Source: a virus. Taken from it: 35,554 nt of DNA. The notes beneath the pieces are model-generated. The model saw only the letters and a program-made list of their open reading frames with translations, had not been told where the DNA came from and did not search any database. Numbering within the stretch: the stretch's first letter is position 1; each line of letters begins with the position of its first letter. Shown piece after piece: positions 30,354-35,554 of this stretch. The stretch is from the IMG/VR virus record IMGVR_UViG_3300027730_000079, positions 1 to 35,554 of that record; one strand, given 5' to 3'. The position numbers and the translations under genes are program-made.

Positions 30354-30386
30354 CCTAAAGATAGGAAGAAGCTTCTGTGCAGGCAA
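30354..30386 (-). promoter_or_regulatory. Class-1 promoter variant (P30354)
   Basis: TTG, 20 nt, TATCTTTAGG, but TTCC instead of TTCG before the -7 box. Serves 30166-30351. Confidence 0.75.
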
Positions 30387-30420
30387 CAGAAATCTTTTTT
30401 ATTTTTTTTCCCTAAGACGG

Positions 30421-30453
30421 TTGGTCCCCTCAAGGATGGTTCGTATCTTTATG
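30421..30453 (+). promoter_or_regulatory. Class-1 promoter on the plus strand (for small RNA B)
   Basis: TTG, 20 nt, TATCTTTA followed by TG instead of GG. Directs transcription of small RNA B, opposite to all genes. Confidence 0.75.
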
Positions 30454-30523
30454 TTGTCGGAAGGATAGTATCTAGTACGAAGGGCGGCTGGCAAAGTTGA
30501 AGAGATCAGACGTAGTTTGTTCT
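30454..30523 (+). ncRNA. Putative small RNA B (paralogue of A)
   Basis: Shares with A the blocks GTCGGAAGGAT, AGTACGAAGGGCGG, GAAGAGATCAGACG and AGTTTGTTCT, with a 5-nt insertion after the first block. The 3' hairpin is kept (AGATCAGAC / GTTTGTTCT, loop GTA), but the T tract of A is missing, so the end is less certain; GAGGAGATTCCT follows. A start-to-stop reading frame is not conserved between the copies. It may also be covered by an antisense transcript from the minus promoter at 30558. Confidence 0.65.
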
Positions 30524-30557
30524 GAGGAGATTCCTGAAAAGAAAAAGGGGAACGGCT

Positions 30558-30590
30558 CCTAAAGATACGAACTTCCCTTCAATAAAGCAA
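30558..30590 (-). promoter_or_regulatory. Class-1 promoter without a gene (P30558)
   Basis: TTG, 20 nt, TATCTTTAGG. No ATG-started frame lies between it and the next promoter; its transcript would run antisense through small RNA B. Confidence 0.75.
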
Positions 30591-30872
30591 CTATAATTTT
30601 GAAATAATTTCCATGTGACGGGCTACCTGGTCTGGGGTCTGGTGCCCTAGGACTGCCGTACGCCCATCCAGGGCTTCCTCCCAGGCTCCTTCCTCAAAGG
30701 CCAGCCAATGGTCTTCCCCTGAATGCCAGGCGGCCACTTCTGCCGTTGTCTGCCCTTGGTCTGAATAAGTATGTTCCCCAAAGGCTACACTGAGGGTATA
30801 CCCGTTAGAGAATGTGATTTGAAATCCTGCATGGTCCTGTCTTGGGGCAGTTGAGAATACTTTCTTATGCAT
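30591..30872 (-). CDS. Conserved phage hypothetical protein (93 aa)
   Basis: A 93-residue protein: FQITFSNGYTLSVAFGEHTYSD, then TTAEVAAWHSGEDHWLAF, LDGRTAVLGHQTPDQVARHM. The (F/I)TF-NG-x-T-x-SVxFG opening is common in small phage and plasmid proteins of unknown function. Clearly higher GC than neighbours, a sign of transfer. The ATG lies 3 nt after TATCTTTAG, so leaderless. Its stop is immediately followed by P30558. Confidence 0.65.
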   Translation of the reverse strand: MHKKVFSTAPRQDHAGFQITFSNGYTLSVAFGEHTYSDQGQTTAEVAAWHSGEDHWLAFEEGAWEEALDGRTAVLGHQTPDQVARHMEIISKL

Positions 30873-30874
30873 GT

Positions 30875-30907
30875 ACTAAAGATACGAACCAAAGTTCGGT
30901 TAGGCAA
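30875..30907 (-). promoter_or_regulatory. Class-1 promoter (P30875)
   Basis: TTG, 20 nt, TATCTTTAGT; spacer holds CGAAC-TTTG-GTTCG running into the -7 region. Serves 30591-30872. Confidence 0.8.
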
Positions 30908-31067
30908 GGTATTTTTTTACTTTCAGACTATTTATTATAGAGGCAGGCTTTCACCCACCATCATTGCGATACCGGGAGTTACGACGATTGAAACCAGCTT
31001 CAAAAATGTACTAGAATGCTTTCAACAGCACAGCCCCCCTATTGCCTGGGTCAAATTTTTTTTTTGT

Positions 31068-31176
31068 CTACGGCTTGCTCCTACGGTCGGCTCTCTACGG
31101 TTCCCTAATGCTACGGCCTGCTCCTACAGTTGACTCCCTTACGGTTTACTATATGCTACGGTGGGCTCTGCTACGG
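31068..31176. repeat. Eight-unit CTACGG array
   Basis: CTACGG (or one-base variants CTACAG, TTACGG) starts at 31068, 31081, 31095, 31111, 31124, 31139, 31156 and 31171: intervals 13-17 nt, mean ~15. Units are separated by short C/T-rich spacers, several ending GCTC. Confidence 0.8.
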
Positions 31177-31232
31177 TTATCTTGCTCGATTCGATAAGAA
31201 ACCCCCCTAAAACACTTAATTTCTATAGAAAG

Positions 31233-31263
31233 TTGCTTTAAGGAGGCATTTATGCTATAATTC
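31233..31263 (+). promoter_or_regulatory. Possible plus-strand promoter, class-1-like
   Basis: TTG, exactly 20 nt, then TATAATTC instead of TATCTTTA; the spacer has AGGAGGC. It would transcribe the gene-free stretch rightwards. Confidence 0.35.
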
Positions 31264-31359
31264 TCTAAAATACCCAACTTACTTACTTTCTAGTCTTTCT
31301 ACACACCATTCTACATTCTTCTATAGTCTCCTATATTCCCTTCTATTATTTAATACACA

Positions 31360-31532
31360 CTACGGTTTTCCCATACACTTCCCATCTCCTTACATTCTTT
31401 ATTCTTTCATACAGTTTTAATATGTTTTCCTTATGTTTTCTTAGGGTCTACGGTACTCTCTACAGTCTTCTATACAGTTGGTACGTATGATAGACTCCCT
31501 ACGGTCGTCCCTACGTCTTTCTTATCCTACGG
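31360..31532. repeat. Dispersed CTACGG copies
   Basis: CTACGG at 31360, 31448, 31499 and 31527, CTACAG at 31460, CTACGT at 31511. Same motif as the regular array, with looser spacing. Confidence 0.6.
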
Positions 31533-31559
31533 TTATCTATATTCTATTCTATTCTTATT

Positions 31560-32075
31560 CTAATATACTAATGGGTCTTCTAATCTTTTCTCTCTCATAT
31601 ATCTTTCTACTCTATTATTATATTCTATATAGAAGTCTGAAGTATTATTTATCTCATCATTACTCCTCTTCTTCTCAAGGCAATTTTCTAGCAAAGTTTC
31701 CCAGATCATTTGTTTCACATCCAGATCTAAAAAGGGGTAGTTGCTTCTAAAGGCCGCTTGCTTAAATTCTTCCAGTCTCTTTAATTCTTCTTTGGTAAGT
31801 TCCTCCTCTACTTTCATTATGCTTACTCTTGCCTTTTTATAGATCTGGTCAATATTCTCTCTAATAGAATCATCTCTTAGACCTTTACTACGGCTTACGG
31901 CCCAGTATTCCTTCACACGTTTCTCCAAGCTCTTCTTCTGTTTCATCAAGTCGTTCTTAACGTCGTTAGGGTATTCAAAGTCCCCGTTCTCGATCTGCTT
32001 TTGAATAGAGTATTTAACCCCTAGTTTCTTATGCCTTGGGCCTCTTACCCAGTACTGAAATCTATTATAGCTCAT
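31560..32075 (-). CDS. Basic helical protein of unknown function (171 aa)
   Basis: A 171-residue, Lys/Arg-rich protein, mostly charged helices (KNDLMKQKKSLEKRVKEYWAV; KVEEELTKEELKRLEEFKQA). No membrane segment or enzyme motif. The ATG is 3 nt after TATCTTTAGG, so leaderless. It is the first gene left of the DUF932 gene and ends at the border of the gene-free stretch. No family recognised; a nucleic-acid-binding role is conceivable. Confidence 0.6.
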   Translation of the reverse strand: MSYNRFQYWVRGPRHKKLGVKYSIQKQIENGDFEYPNDVKNDLMKQKKSLEKRVKEYWAVSRSKGLRDDSIRENIDQIYKKARVSIMKVEEELTKEELKRLEEFKQAAFRSNYPFLDLDVKQMIWETLLENCLEKKRSNDEINNTSDFYIEYNNRVERYMREKRLEDPLVY

Positions 32076-32077
32076 TA

Positions 32078-32110
32078 CCTAAAGATACGAATAAAAAGGC
32101 GGGGAGACAA
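32078..32110 (-). promoter_or_regulatory. Class-1 promoter (P32078)
   Basis: TTG, 20 nt, TATCTTTAGG. Serves 31560-32075. Confidence 0.8.
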
Positions 32111-32129
32111 CTCCCCACCCTTGTTTTAT

Positions 32130-32915
32130 TTAGATATAAGATTCTGCTAACTGGTAAAGCTTCTCGTTCAATTCAATATCCCTATTGAAGTTTTTGATTG
32201 ATCTTGCAGTCTTATTTCTGCCTGTAGATGCTTTGTATTTAAAGCCTCCTCTAGACATTTTCTCCTGAATGATATTAAATACAACCCACAAATCATCCCC
32301 CTCATCCTCCTTACGGGTAGGTTTAAGAATCTCCTCCGGAGTTACTTCTGCTCCATTCTCACCAAATCTAATCCCTAGAGCAGCTAAAGCAAATTCAGCC
32401 TTCTGCTCTTCAGTCAAAGTTACTTCCCTAAACTTATTCAAAGTTTCAATAGTAACCGGAAGTTCTTCTACAAGACCCATAACCGTCTGCTTTAAAGCAT
32501 CAAAAGAGTATCCTTTATGTCTGATAGACATTGCACCGAATTCCTTAGTAGCGATCACTAATCCGTTAGTACAAACTAATCTAAATAAACCTGCCCGGAA
32601 TTGGAATGAAGATAAACCATCATGAGAGTTACTCAAAAGGATCTGAGGATAAACCACCTCACCGTCCTCTGATGCGATAACCACATTATCGTTTCTGAAG
32701 GTAATCAAATGCTTTTTATGATCTGCAGTGCCTTCCTTCTTAGAACGGACTTGCTTAGCATCCGTTACTCCCCATCCAAGTTTTGCCATATCTTCGATAA
32801 GGTCGATGGTTGGAACGTGAACGTACTTCCCAGATACATTAGCAGCTGAGGTTGTACTTACTGCTGCTGGAGCAGCTTTAGCGATCTGGTCGATGGTTAA
32901 AAATGTGTTTTTCAT
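32130..32915 (-). CDS. DUF932 family protein
   Basis: A 261-residue protein. Residues ~40-150 fit the DUF932 (phage/plasmid-related, TIGR03299-like) core: VPTIDLIEDMAKLGWGV near the start, KHLITFRNDN, PQILLSNSHDGLSSFQF and RAGLFRLVCTNGLVI. The family is common on phages and plasmids, without an established biochemical role. A replication or anti-defence function has been suggested only from context. The ATG follows a ~20-nt leader behind P32939. Confidence 0.8.
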   Translation of the reverse strand: MKNTFLTIDQIAKAAPAAVSTTSAANVSGKYVHVPTIDLIEDMAKLGWGVTDAKQVRSKKEGTADHKKHLITFRNDNVVIASEDGEVVYPQILLSNSHDGLSSFQFRAGLFRLVCTNGLVIATKEFGAMSIRHKGYSFDALKQTVMGLVEELPVTIETLNKFREVTLTEEQKAEFALAALGIRFGENGAEVTPEEILKPTRKEDEGDDLWVVFNIIQEKMSRGGFKYKASTGRNKTARSIKNFNRDIELNEKLYQLAESYI

Positions 32916-32938
32916 AACTTTTATTTCTTATATCTATA

Positions 32939-32971
32939 CCTAAAGATACGAAGAAGAAGGGGAGTAAGCAA
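32939..32971 (-). promoter_or_regulatory. Class-1 promoter (P32939)
   Basis: TTG, 20 nt, TATCTTTAGG. Serves the DUF932 gene; leader type. Confidence 0.8.
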
Positions 32972-32989
32972 CTACCCCCCTAATTATTT

Positions 32990-33244
32990 TTAATCTTTTT
33001 TCGCTGCCGGACGACCACGTCTGCGCTTCTTGGCAGGCTTTGGTGCAGGAGCTTCTTCTTGACTCTCAACCACCTGCTCAACTTCTGGTTCGGGGGCTGG
33101 TTCTTCTTGGATTGTAGCTGCTTCCTCTTCGTTAGCAAGTTCATCCATTAGTTCTTGCTTGGTCTTTTTAGAGTGGTTGTGTAATGTAACTCCAGCAATA
33201 ATCATCACTGCGATTACGGATACAAGTAATAGTACGTCTGTCAT
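32990..33244 (-). CDS. Membrane-anchored protein with AT-hook-like tail
   Basis: An 84-residue protein in three parts. Residues 3-21 are one transmembrane helix (DVLLLVSVIAVMIIAGVTL). Residues 25-68 are an acidic, Pro/Glu/Ala-rich linker. Residues 69-84 are KPAKKRRRGRPAAKKD, with the RGRP core of an AT-hook that binds the minor groove of A/T-rich DNA. The layout suggests a tether of DNA to the membrane. The start is 1 nt after the queF stop, so they are co-expressed. The function is inference. Confidence 0.65.
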   Translation of the reverse strand: MTDVLLLVSVIAVMIIAGVTLHNHSKKTKQELMDELANEEEAATIQEEPAPEPEVEQVVESQEEAPAPKPAKKRRRGRPAAKKD

Positions 33245-33245
33245 T

Positions 33246-34163
33246 TTATTGTCTTAAGGTTTTTTTGTTTCTGTAGTTAACGCTGGTAAACATGCCTGGG
33301 ATTAAGTCATGGCTAGTTGCTCTAATTGGATTGATATCCAAGCCTCCTCTTCTGGTATACAAGCAAGCAACCATAAGTTCGGTAGGATCATAAGCTTCCA
33401 TTAAGTGAATATAAATCATCTCGCAAATCTCCTCATGGAAATGAGATACCTGTCTGTGAGATACAATGTACTTAGCGATTGATTCATAATCCGGAACTAG
33501 TGTACCGTTCATGTGAATGTAAACATCACCCCAGTCCGGTTGATTAGTCACCCTGCAATTTGATCTTAGTAAGTTAGACTTAATCTTAGTCTCTACATTA
33601 AATTCAAGCTCTGAAGGATTGACTTTCAGCTGAGAGGAATCTGAATGGAAAGTATCAAATTCAACTTCATCCAAATTAACCAATCGTTCAAGATCAATAA
33701 AGTCTCCTCCGAATTCAAACTCGGGAGTAAGATCATTCAAATAGAACTTAACATTAACCTTACTATTTAAAGCTTCAGATAAATCCCTGGCAACAGTCTC
33801 TTGAACGTACTCACGGCACTCTTCTGCAGTCTGCCCGGCTTTAGTCATGTTAAATGAATTTAAGTAAAGCTTGATTGACTTTGACTCAACGTGTAAAGGA
33901 GAATCAGCACTGTAGTAGATTTTCATCATACCAGATACCGGAAGTCCTTTCTCAGTCAGAGCAGAAACTTCATAAGCATTCCAAACATCCCCTCCCACAA
34001 AAGGAAGTTGCTCTTCTTTAATTCCATAAGACTCTCGATTGAAATAACGAGGGATTGCTACTAGCAAGGAAGGATCATAAAGGTCGCTATAACCTTCCCC
34101 TCCTACTTTACCCAAATGTTTTGATGCTATTCTGATAACATCGGCTTGTAAATTATTTTCCAT
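33246..34163 (-). CDS. queF: NADPH-dependent 7-cyano-7-deazaguanine reductase (QueF), long form
   Basis: A 305-residue protein of the long, E. coli-type QueF form (~280). It would reduce preQ0 to preQ1 with NADPH. The QueF motif is at ~93-103 (ESKSIKLYLNSF). The catalytic region has SNCRVTNQPDWGD: nucleophile C203, general acid D210. FHEE supplies H243/E244, and YTRRGGLDINPIR is the C-terminal signature. All key residues are kept, so it should be active. In phages QueF can serve 7-deazaguanine DNA modification; partner genes are not in this window. Its start overlaps the nuclease-like gene upstream by 11 nt. Confidence 0.93.
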   Translation of the reverse strand: MENNLQADVIRIASKHLGKVGGEGYSDLYDPSLLVAIPRYFNRESYGIKEEQLPFVGGDVWNAYEVSALTEKGLPVSGMMKIYYSADSPLHVESKSIKLYLNSFNMTKAGQTAEECREYVQETVARDLSEALNSKVNVKFYLNDLTPEFEFGGDFIDLERLVNLDEVEFDTFHSDSSQLKVNPSELEFNVETKIKSNLLRSNCRVTNQPDWGDVYIHMNGTLVPDYESIAKYIVSHRQVSHFHEEICEMIYIHLMEAYDPTELMVACLYTRRGGLDINPIRATSHDLIPGMFTSVNYRNKKTLRQ

Positions 34164-34806
34164 ATATTTTTTTAATTCTCTGTATTGTCATATAAGTAAT
34201 TTTGTATTTCTCTTTAACCTTTTGCACACTGCCTAGCGACTGTAGATCGTATAGTAGATTTTCAATAATAGGATCAAATCGTTCTTTAAGTGATTTTAAA
34301 TTTCTTTTAATTTGCGCTGCTTTCATTTTTTCCCTGGTCTCCTCAGTTCTGCAATAAGGTGCACTTACCCCCTTATTCCACGGTATGTGCCCTTTTTCAA
34401 ATGGTTTCATTTTTGCTTTGTGCTCCTCCGATTTAGGCTTCCCTTTTAACGCTATACTCATTTTCTCTCGATACTCTGGTGTCGCTCTTTTTGTAAAGTC
34501 TGTATACTTTACTGGACAAGATCCATCTTCCGGTACTAGGTTTGCAAAATCACTATTTTCAACCACTAAAAACTTTGCACTGTACTCTAAAGCTACTTTC
34601 TGTAAGTTCCGGTAATCTTCTGTTTCTAAAAGTATTTCTGTGTGTATATCTTTTGCTGTTAGATCGTGTTTTTTAATATGCTGCTTCCAAACTGTTCCAG
34701 ATCCCATATAATCAAAAACTGTAAAGTTGGGCCTGTTTGCCCGTGTTGTGAATTTGCCTAGGTACTTTAAACCTAAGGGTGATGTTTTTAAATAAAGATA
34801 GTACAT
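34153..34806 (-). CDS. Homing-endonuclease-like protein (GIY-YIG-like with NUMOD3)
   Basis: A 217-residue protein. The N-terminus (MYYLYLKTSPLGLKYLGKFT, then YMGSGTVWKQHIKKH) resembles the GIY-YIG-related opening of phage freestanding nucleases. Residues ~107-140 have NUMOD3 repeats (TPEYREKMSIALKGKPKSEE; KMKPFEKGHIPWNKG), DNA-contacting modules. The C-terminal ~35 residues look like a helix-turn-helix. The arrangement is typical of a homing endonuclease. It overlaps queF and is preceded by a class-2 motif rather than the class-1 promoter. Confidence 0.75.
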   Translation of the reverse strand: MYYLYLKTSPLGLKYLGKFTTRANRPNFTVFDYMGSGTVWKQHIKKHDLTAKDIHTEILLETEDYRNLQKVALEYSAKFLVVENSDFANLVPEDGSCPVKYTDFTKRATPEYREKMSIALKGKPKSEEHKAKMKPFEKGHIPWNKGVSAPYCRTEETREKMKAAQIKRNLKSLKERFDPIIENLLYDLQSLGSVQKVKEKYKITYMTIQRIKKIYGK

Positions 34807-34815
34807 AAGCCTTTC

Positions 34816-34824
34816 TTATAAATA
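34816..34824 (-). promoter_or_regulatory. Class-2 (late-type) motif TATTTATAA
   Basis: Perfect TATTTATAA on the minus strand, between GCC and GAAAGGC, 10-18 nt upstream of the nuclease-like gene; GCCTA/TAGGC-like flanks could form a small hairpin. Confidence 0.45.
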
Positions 34825-34874
34825 GGCTTAACCTCAGCTTTCCGGCGATTGCTATTACCGCTTCTTGATTTTTA

Positions 34875-35414
34875 TTATGATCCATGTTTATCTATTGTAA
34901 TATAAAACTTTTCTAAACGTTCGGCAACTGAGCCGGTTAAATTAATTACCGGGATGTTTATTTGATTAATATACTGATCAAACAGATCTACTATCCCATC
35001 CCTAAATTGAGTATTGATGCTCCTCACTCCGTCATCCACTATTGCAAACTCTGGCTTAAGATAAAAAATATAATCATAACGATCCTTATAATGATTAAAA
35101 ACATTAACAGCATAATCAAATACCCACTTCTCGAGATTACCCTGCTGGTAAAGCCAATGGGTATAAACCACCCCATCTACAGCACATCTATCCATGATAG
35201 CATTTTCATAAAGCAAGTTTTTAATATGCTCATTCATGATTAGTAACTGCGTGGTATTACTCCCTGCTTCATTTATCTTCAGACCTTTCTTAACCATCCT
35301 ACGAGTAATCTCGTCAATAAATTCATAGTTGTATCTGTAGACTTCGTTTGATTTAATAGCATCAAGTAGAGTAGTCTTACCTGTTGATTGAGCTCCTGTG
35401 AATGATACTTTCAT
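34875..35414 (-). CDS. P-loop nucleotide/nucleoside kinase-like protein (AAA_28/NadR-like)
   Basis: A 179-residue protein with a Walker A loop at residues 7-15 (GAQSTGKTT), a DE-containing segment EFIDEITRRM (~32-41), a Walker B-like NAIMDRCAVDG (~77-87), and a C-terminal strand-helix. This is the layout of NadR-like and other small nucleoside/nucleotide kinases. Likely role: phosphorylating a nucleotide precursor in phage metabolism; the substrate is unknown. It lies upstream of queF and has its own class-1 promoter, with ATG 3 nt after TATCTTTAGG. Confidence 0.75.
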   Translation of the reverse strand: MKVSFTGAQSTGKTTLLDAIKSNEVYRYNYEFIDEITRRMVKKGLKINEAGSNTTQLLIMNEHIKNLLYENAIMDRCAVDGVVYTHWLYQQGNLEKWVFDYAVNVFNHYKDRYDYIFYLKPEFAIVDDGVRSINTQFRDGIVDLFDQYINQINIPVINLTGSVAERLEKFYITIDKHGS

Positions 35415-35416
35415 TA

Positions 35417-35450
35417 CCTAAAGATACAAATTAAGATTGATTAAAGCCAA
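35417..35450 (-). promoter_or_regulatory. Class-1 promoter with 21-nt spacer (P35417)
   Basis: TTG, 21 nt (the only copy not 20), TATCTTTAGG; TTTG replaces TTCG. Serves the P-loop kinase gene. Confidence 0.65.
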
Positions 35451-35554
35451 TTCCTTCTTAAAAAACCTGCCCATAAGTTAACTGATTTTTTATGCAGTAC
35501 CTCAAACATTTCATTCATAGTCAAGCCCTTAATAGAAACTTCAACCTGCTTGAT
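35441..35554 (-). CDS. C-terminal end of an unidentified protein (5' end outside window)
   Basis: An open frame entering from the window edge gives 37 residues (IKQVEVSIKGLTMNEMFEVL...) ending in LRRNWL and a TAA at 35441. Too short to identify. Its stop lies inside the -33 region of P35417. Confidence 0.55.
   Translation of the reverse strand: MKQVEVSIKGLTMNEMFEVLHKKSVNLWAGFLRRNWL

Larger units (their letters stand above)
30908..31559. other. Gene-free stretch, pyrimidine-rich on the plus strand
   Basis: About 650 nt with no supported gene. It holds the CTACGG array (31068-31176), further CTACGG copies (31360-31532), a plus-strand promoter-like site (31233-31263), and a C+T-rich plus strand from ~31.2 to 31.56 kb. 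Replication origin, packaging or regulatory functions are possible. Confidence 0.5.

Noticed and set aside
31068-31176. CRISPR-like array
   Set aside because: Units are 6 bp with 7-11-nt spacers; far too short for CRISPR repeats and there are no cas genes.
31478-31750. Plus-strand open frame in the pyrimidine-rich stretch
   Set aside because: Low-complexity Ser/Tyr/Leu translation of a C/T-rich tract that runs into the opposite strand of a real gene.

Overview
The window looks like part of a T4-like (myovirus) phage genome, probably infecting a member of the Bacteroidota. The T4-like assignment rests on a baseplate block (gp5-like spike, gp25-like and gp6-like wedge proteins), a compact phage sigma factor, a DnaG-type primase, a tRNA cluster and three GIY-YIG-type nucleases. 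The host guess is an inference. The many promoters have a TTG / N20 / TATCTTTA layout that resembles the Bacteroidota TTG...TAnnTTTG promoter, and most starts lack an obvious Shine-Dalgarno sequence. Every protein gene I can support reads on the minus strand.

Layout, in the direction of transcription (right to left). From 35.5 to 32.1 kb there is a partial gene, a P-loop kinase, a homing-endonuclease-like gene overlapping queF, a membrane-anchored AT-hook protein and a DUF932 protein. From 32.1 to 24.2 kb there is an accessory block of about twenty very small genes, nearly all preceded by a copy of the same promoter, plus three gene-poor stretches (30.9-31.56 kb, 29.6-29.8/30.4-30.55 kb and 25.1-25.44 kb). 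From 23.76 to 23.03 kb lies an RNA cluster with tRNA-Met, tRNA-Ser and tRNA-Arg and two over-long tRNA-like elements. From 22.9 to 19.1 kb there are small late proteins, an HD-domain protein, a membrane protein and a gp55-like sigma factor. From 19.1 to 4.8 kb runs one tightly packed, mostly overlapping baseplate and tail operon. From 4.8 to 0 kb there is a GIY-YIG protein, a primase, a PD-(D/E)XK nuclease and two consecutive nucleotidyltransferase-fold proteins, the last fused to an HxGH-type domain and running off the window.

Two promoter classes divide the window. Class 1 (24 copies) has TTG, then exactly 20 nt (21 once), then TATCTTTAGG. The spacer often contains a short hairpin. It serves the accessory block and scattered genes at its edges. 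Class 2 is a TATTTATAA-like motif just upstream of late or structural units, and it may be read by the phage sigma factor.

The most unusual content is non-coding. A pair of related sequences on the plus strand (29.64-29.75 and 30.42-30.52 kb), each behind a class-1 promoter, looks like a small-RNA family. A regular ~15-bp array of CTACGG units lies at 31.07-31.18 kb, with related motifs at 31.36-31.53 and, inverted, at 25.27-25.42 kb. The two tRNA-like elements have sound acceptor and T arms but 50-65 nt of extra internal sequence.
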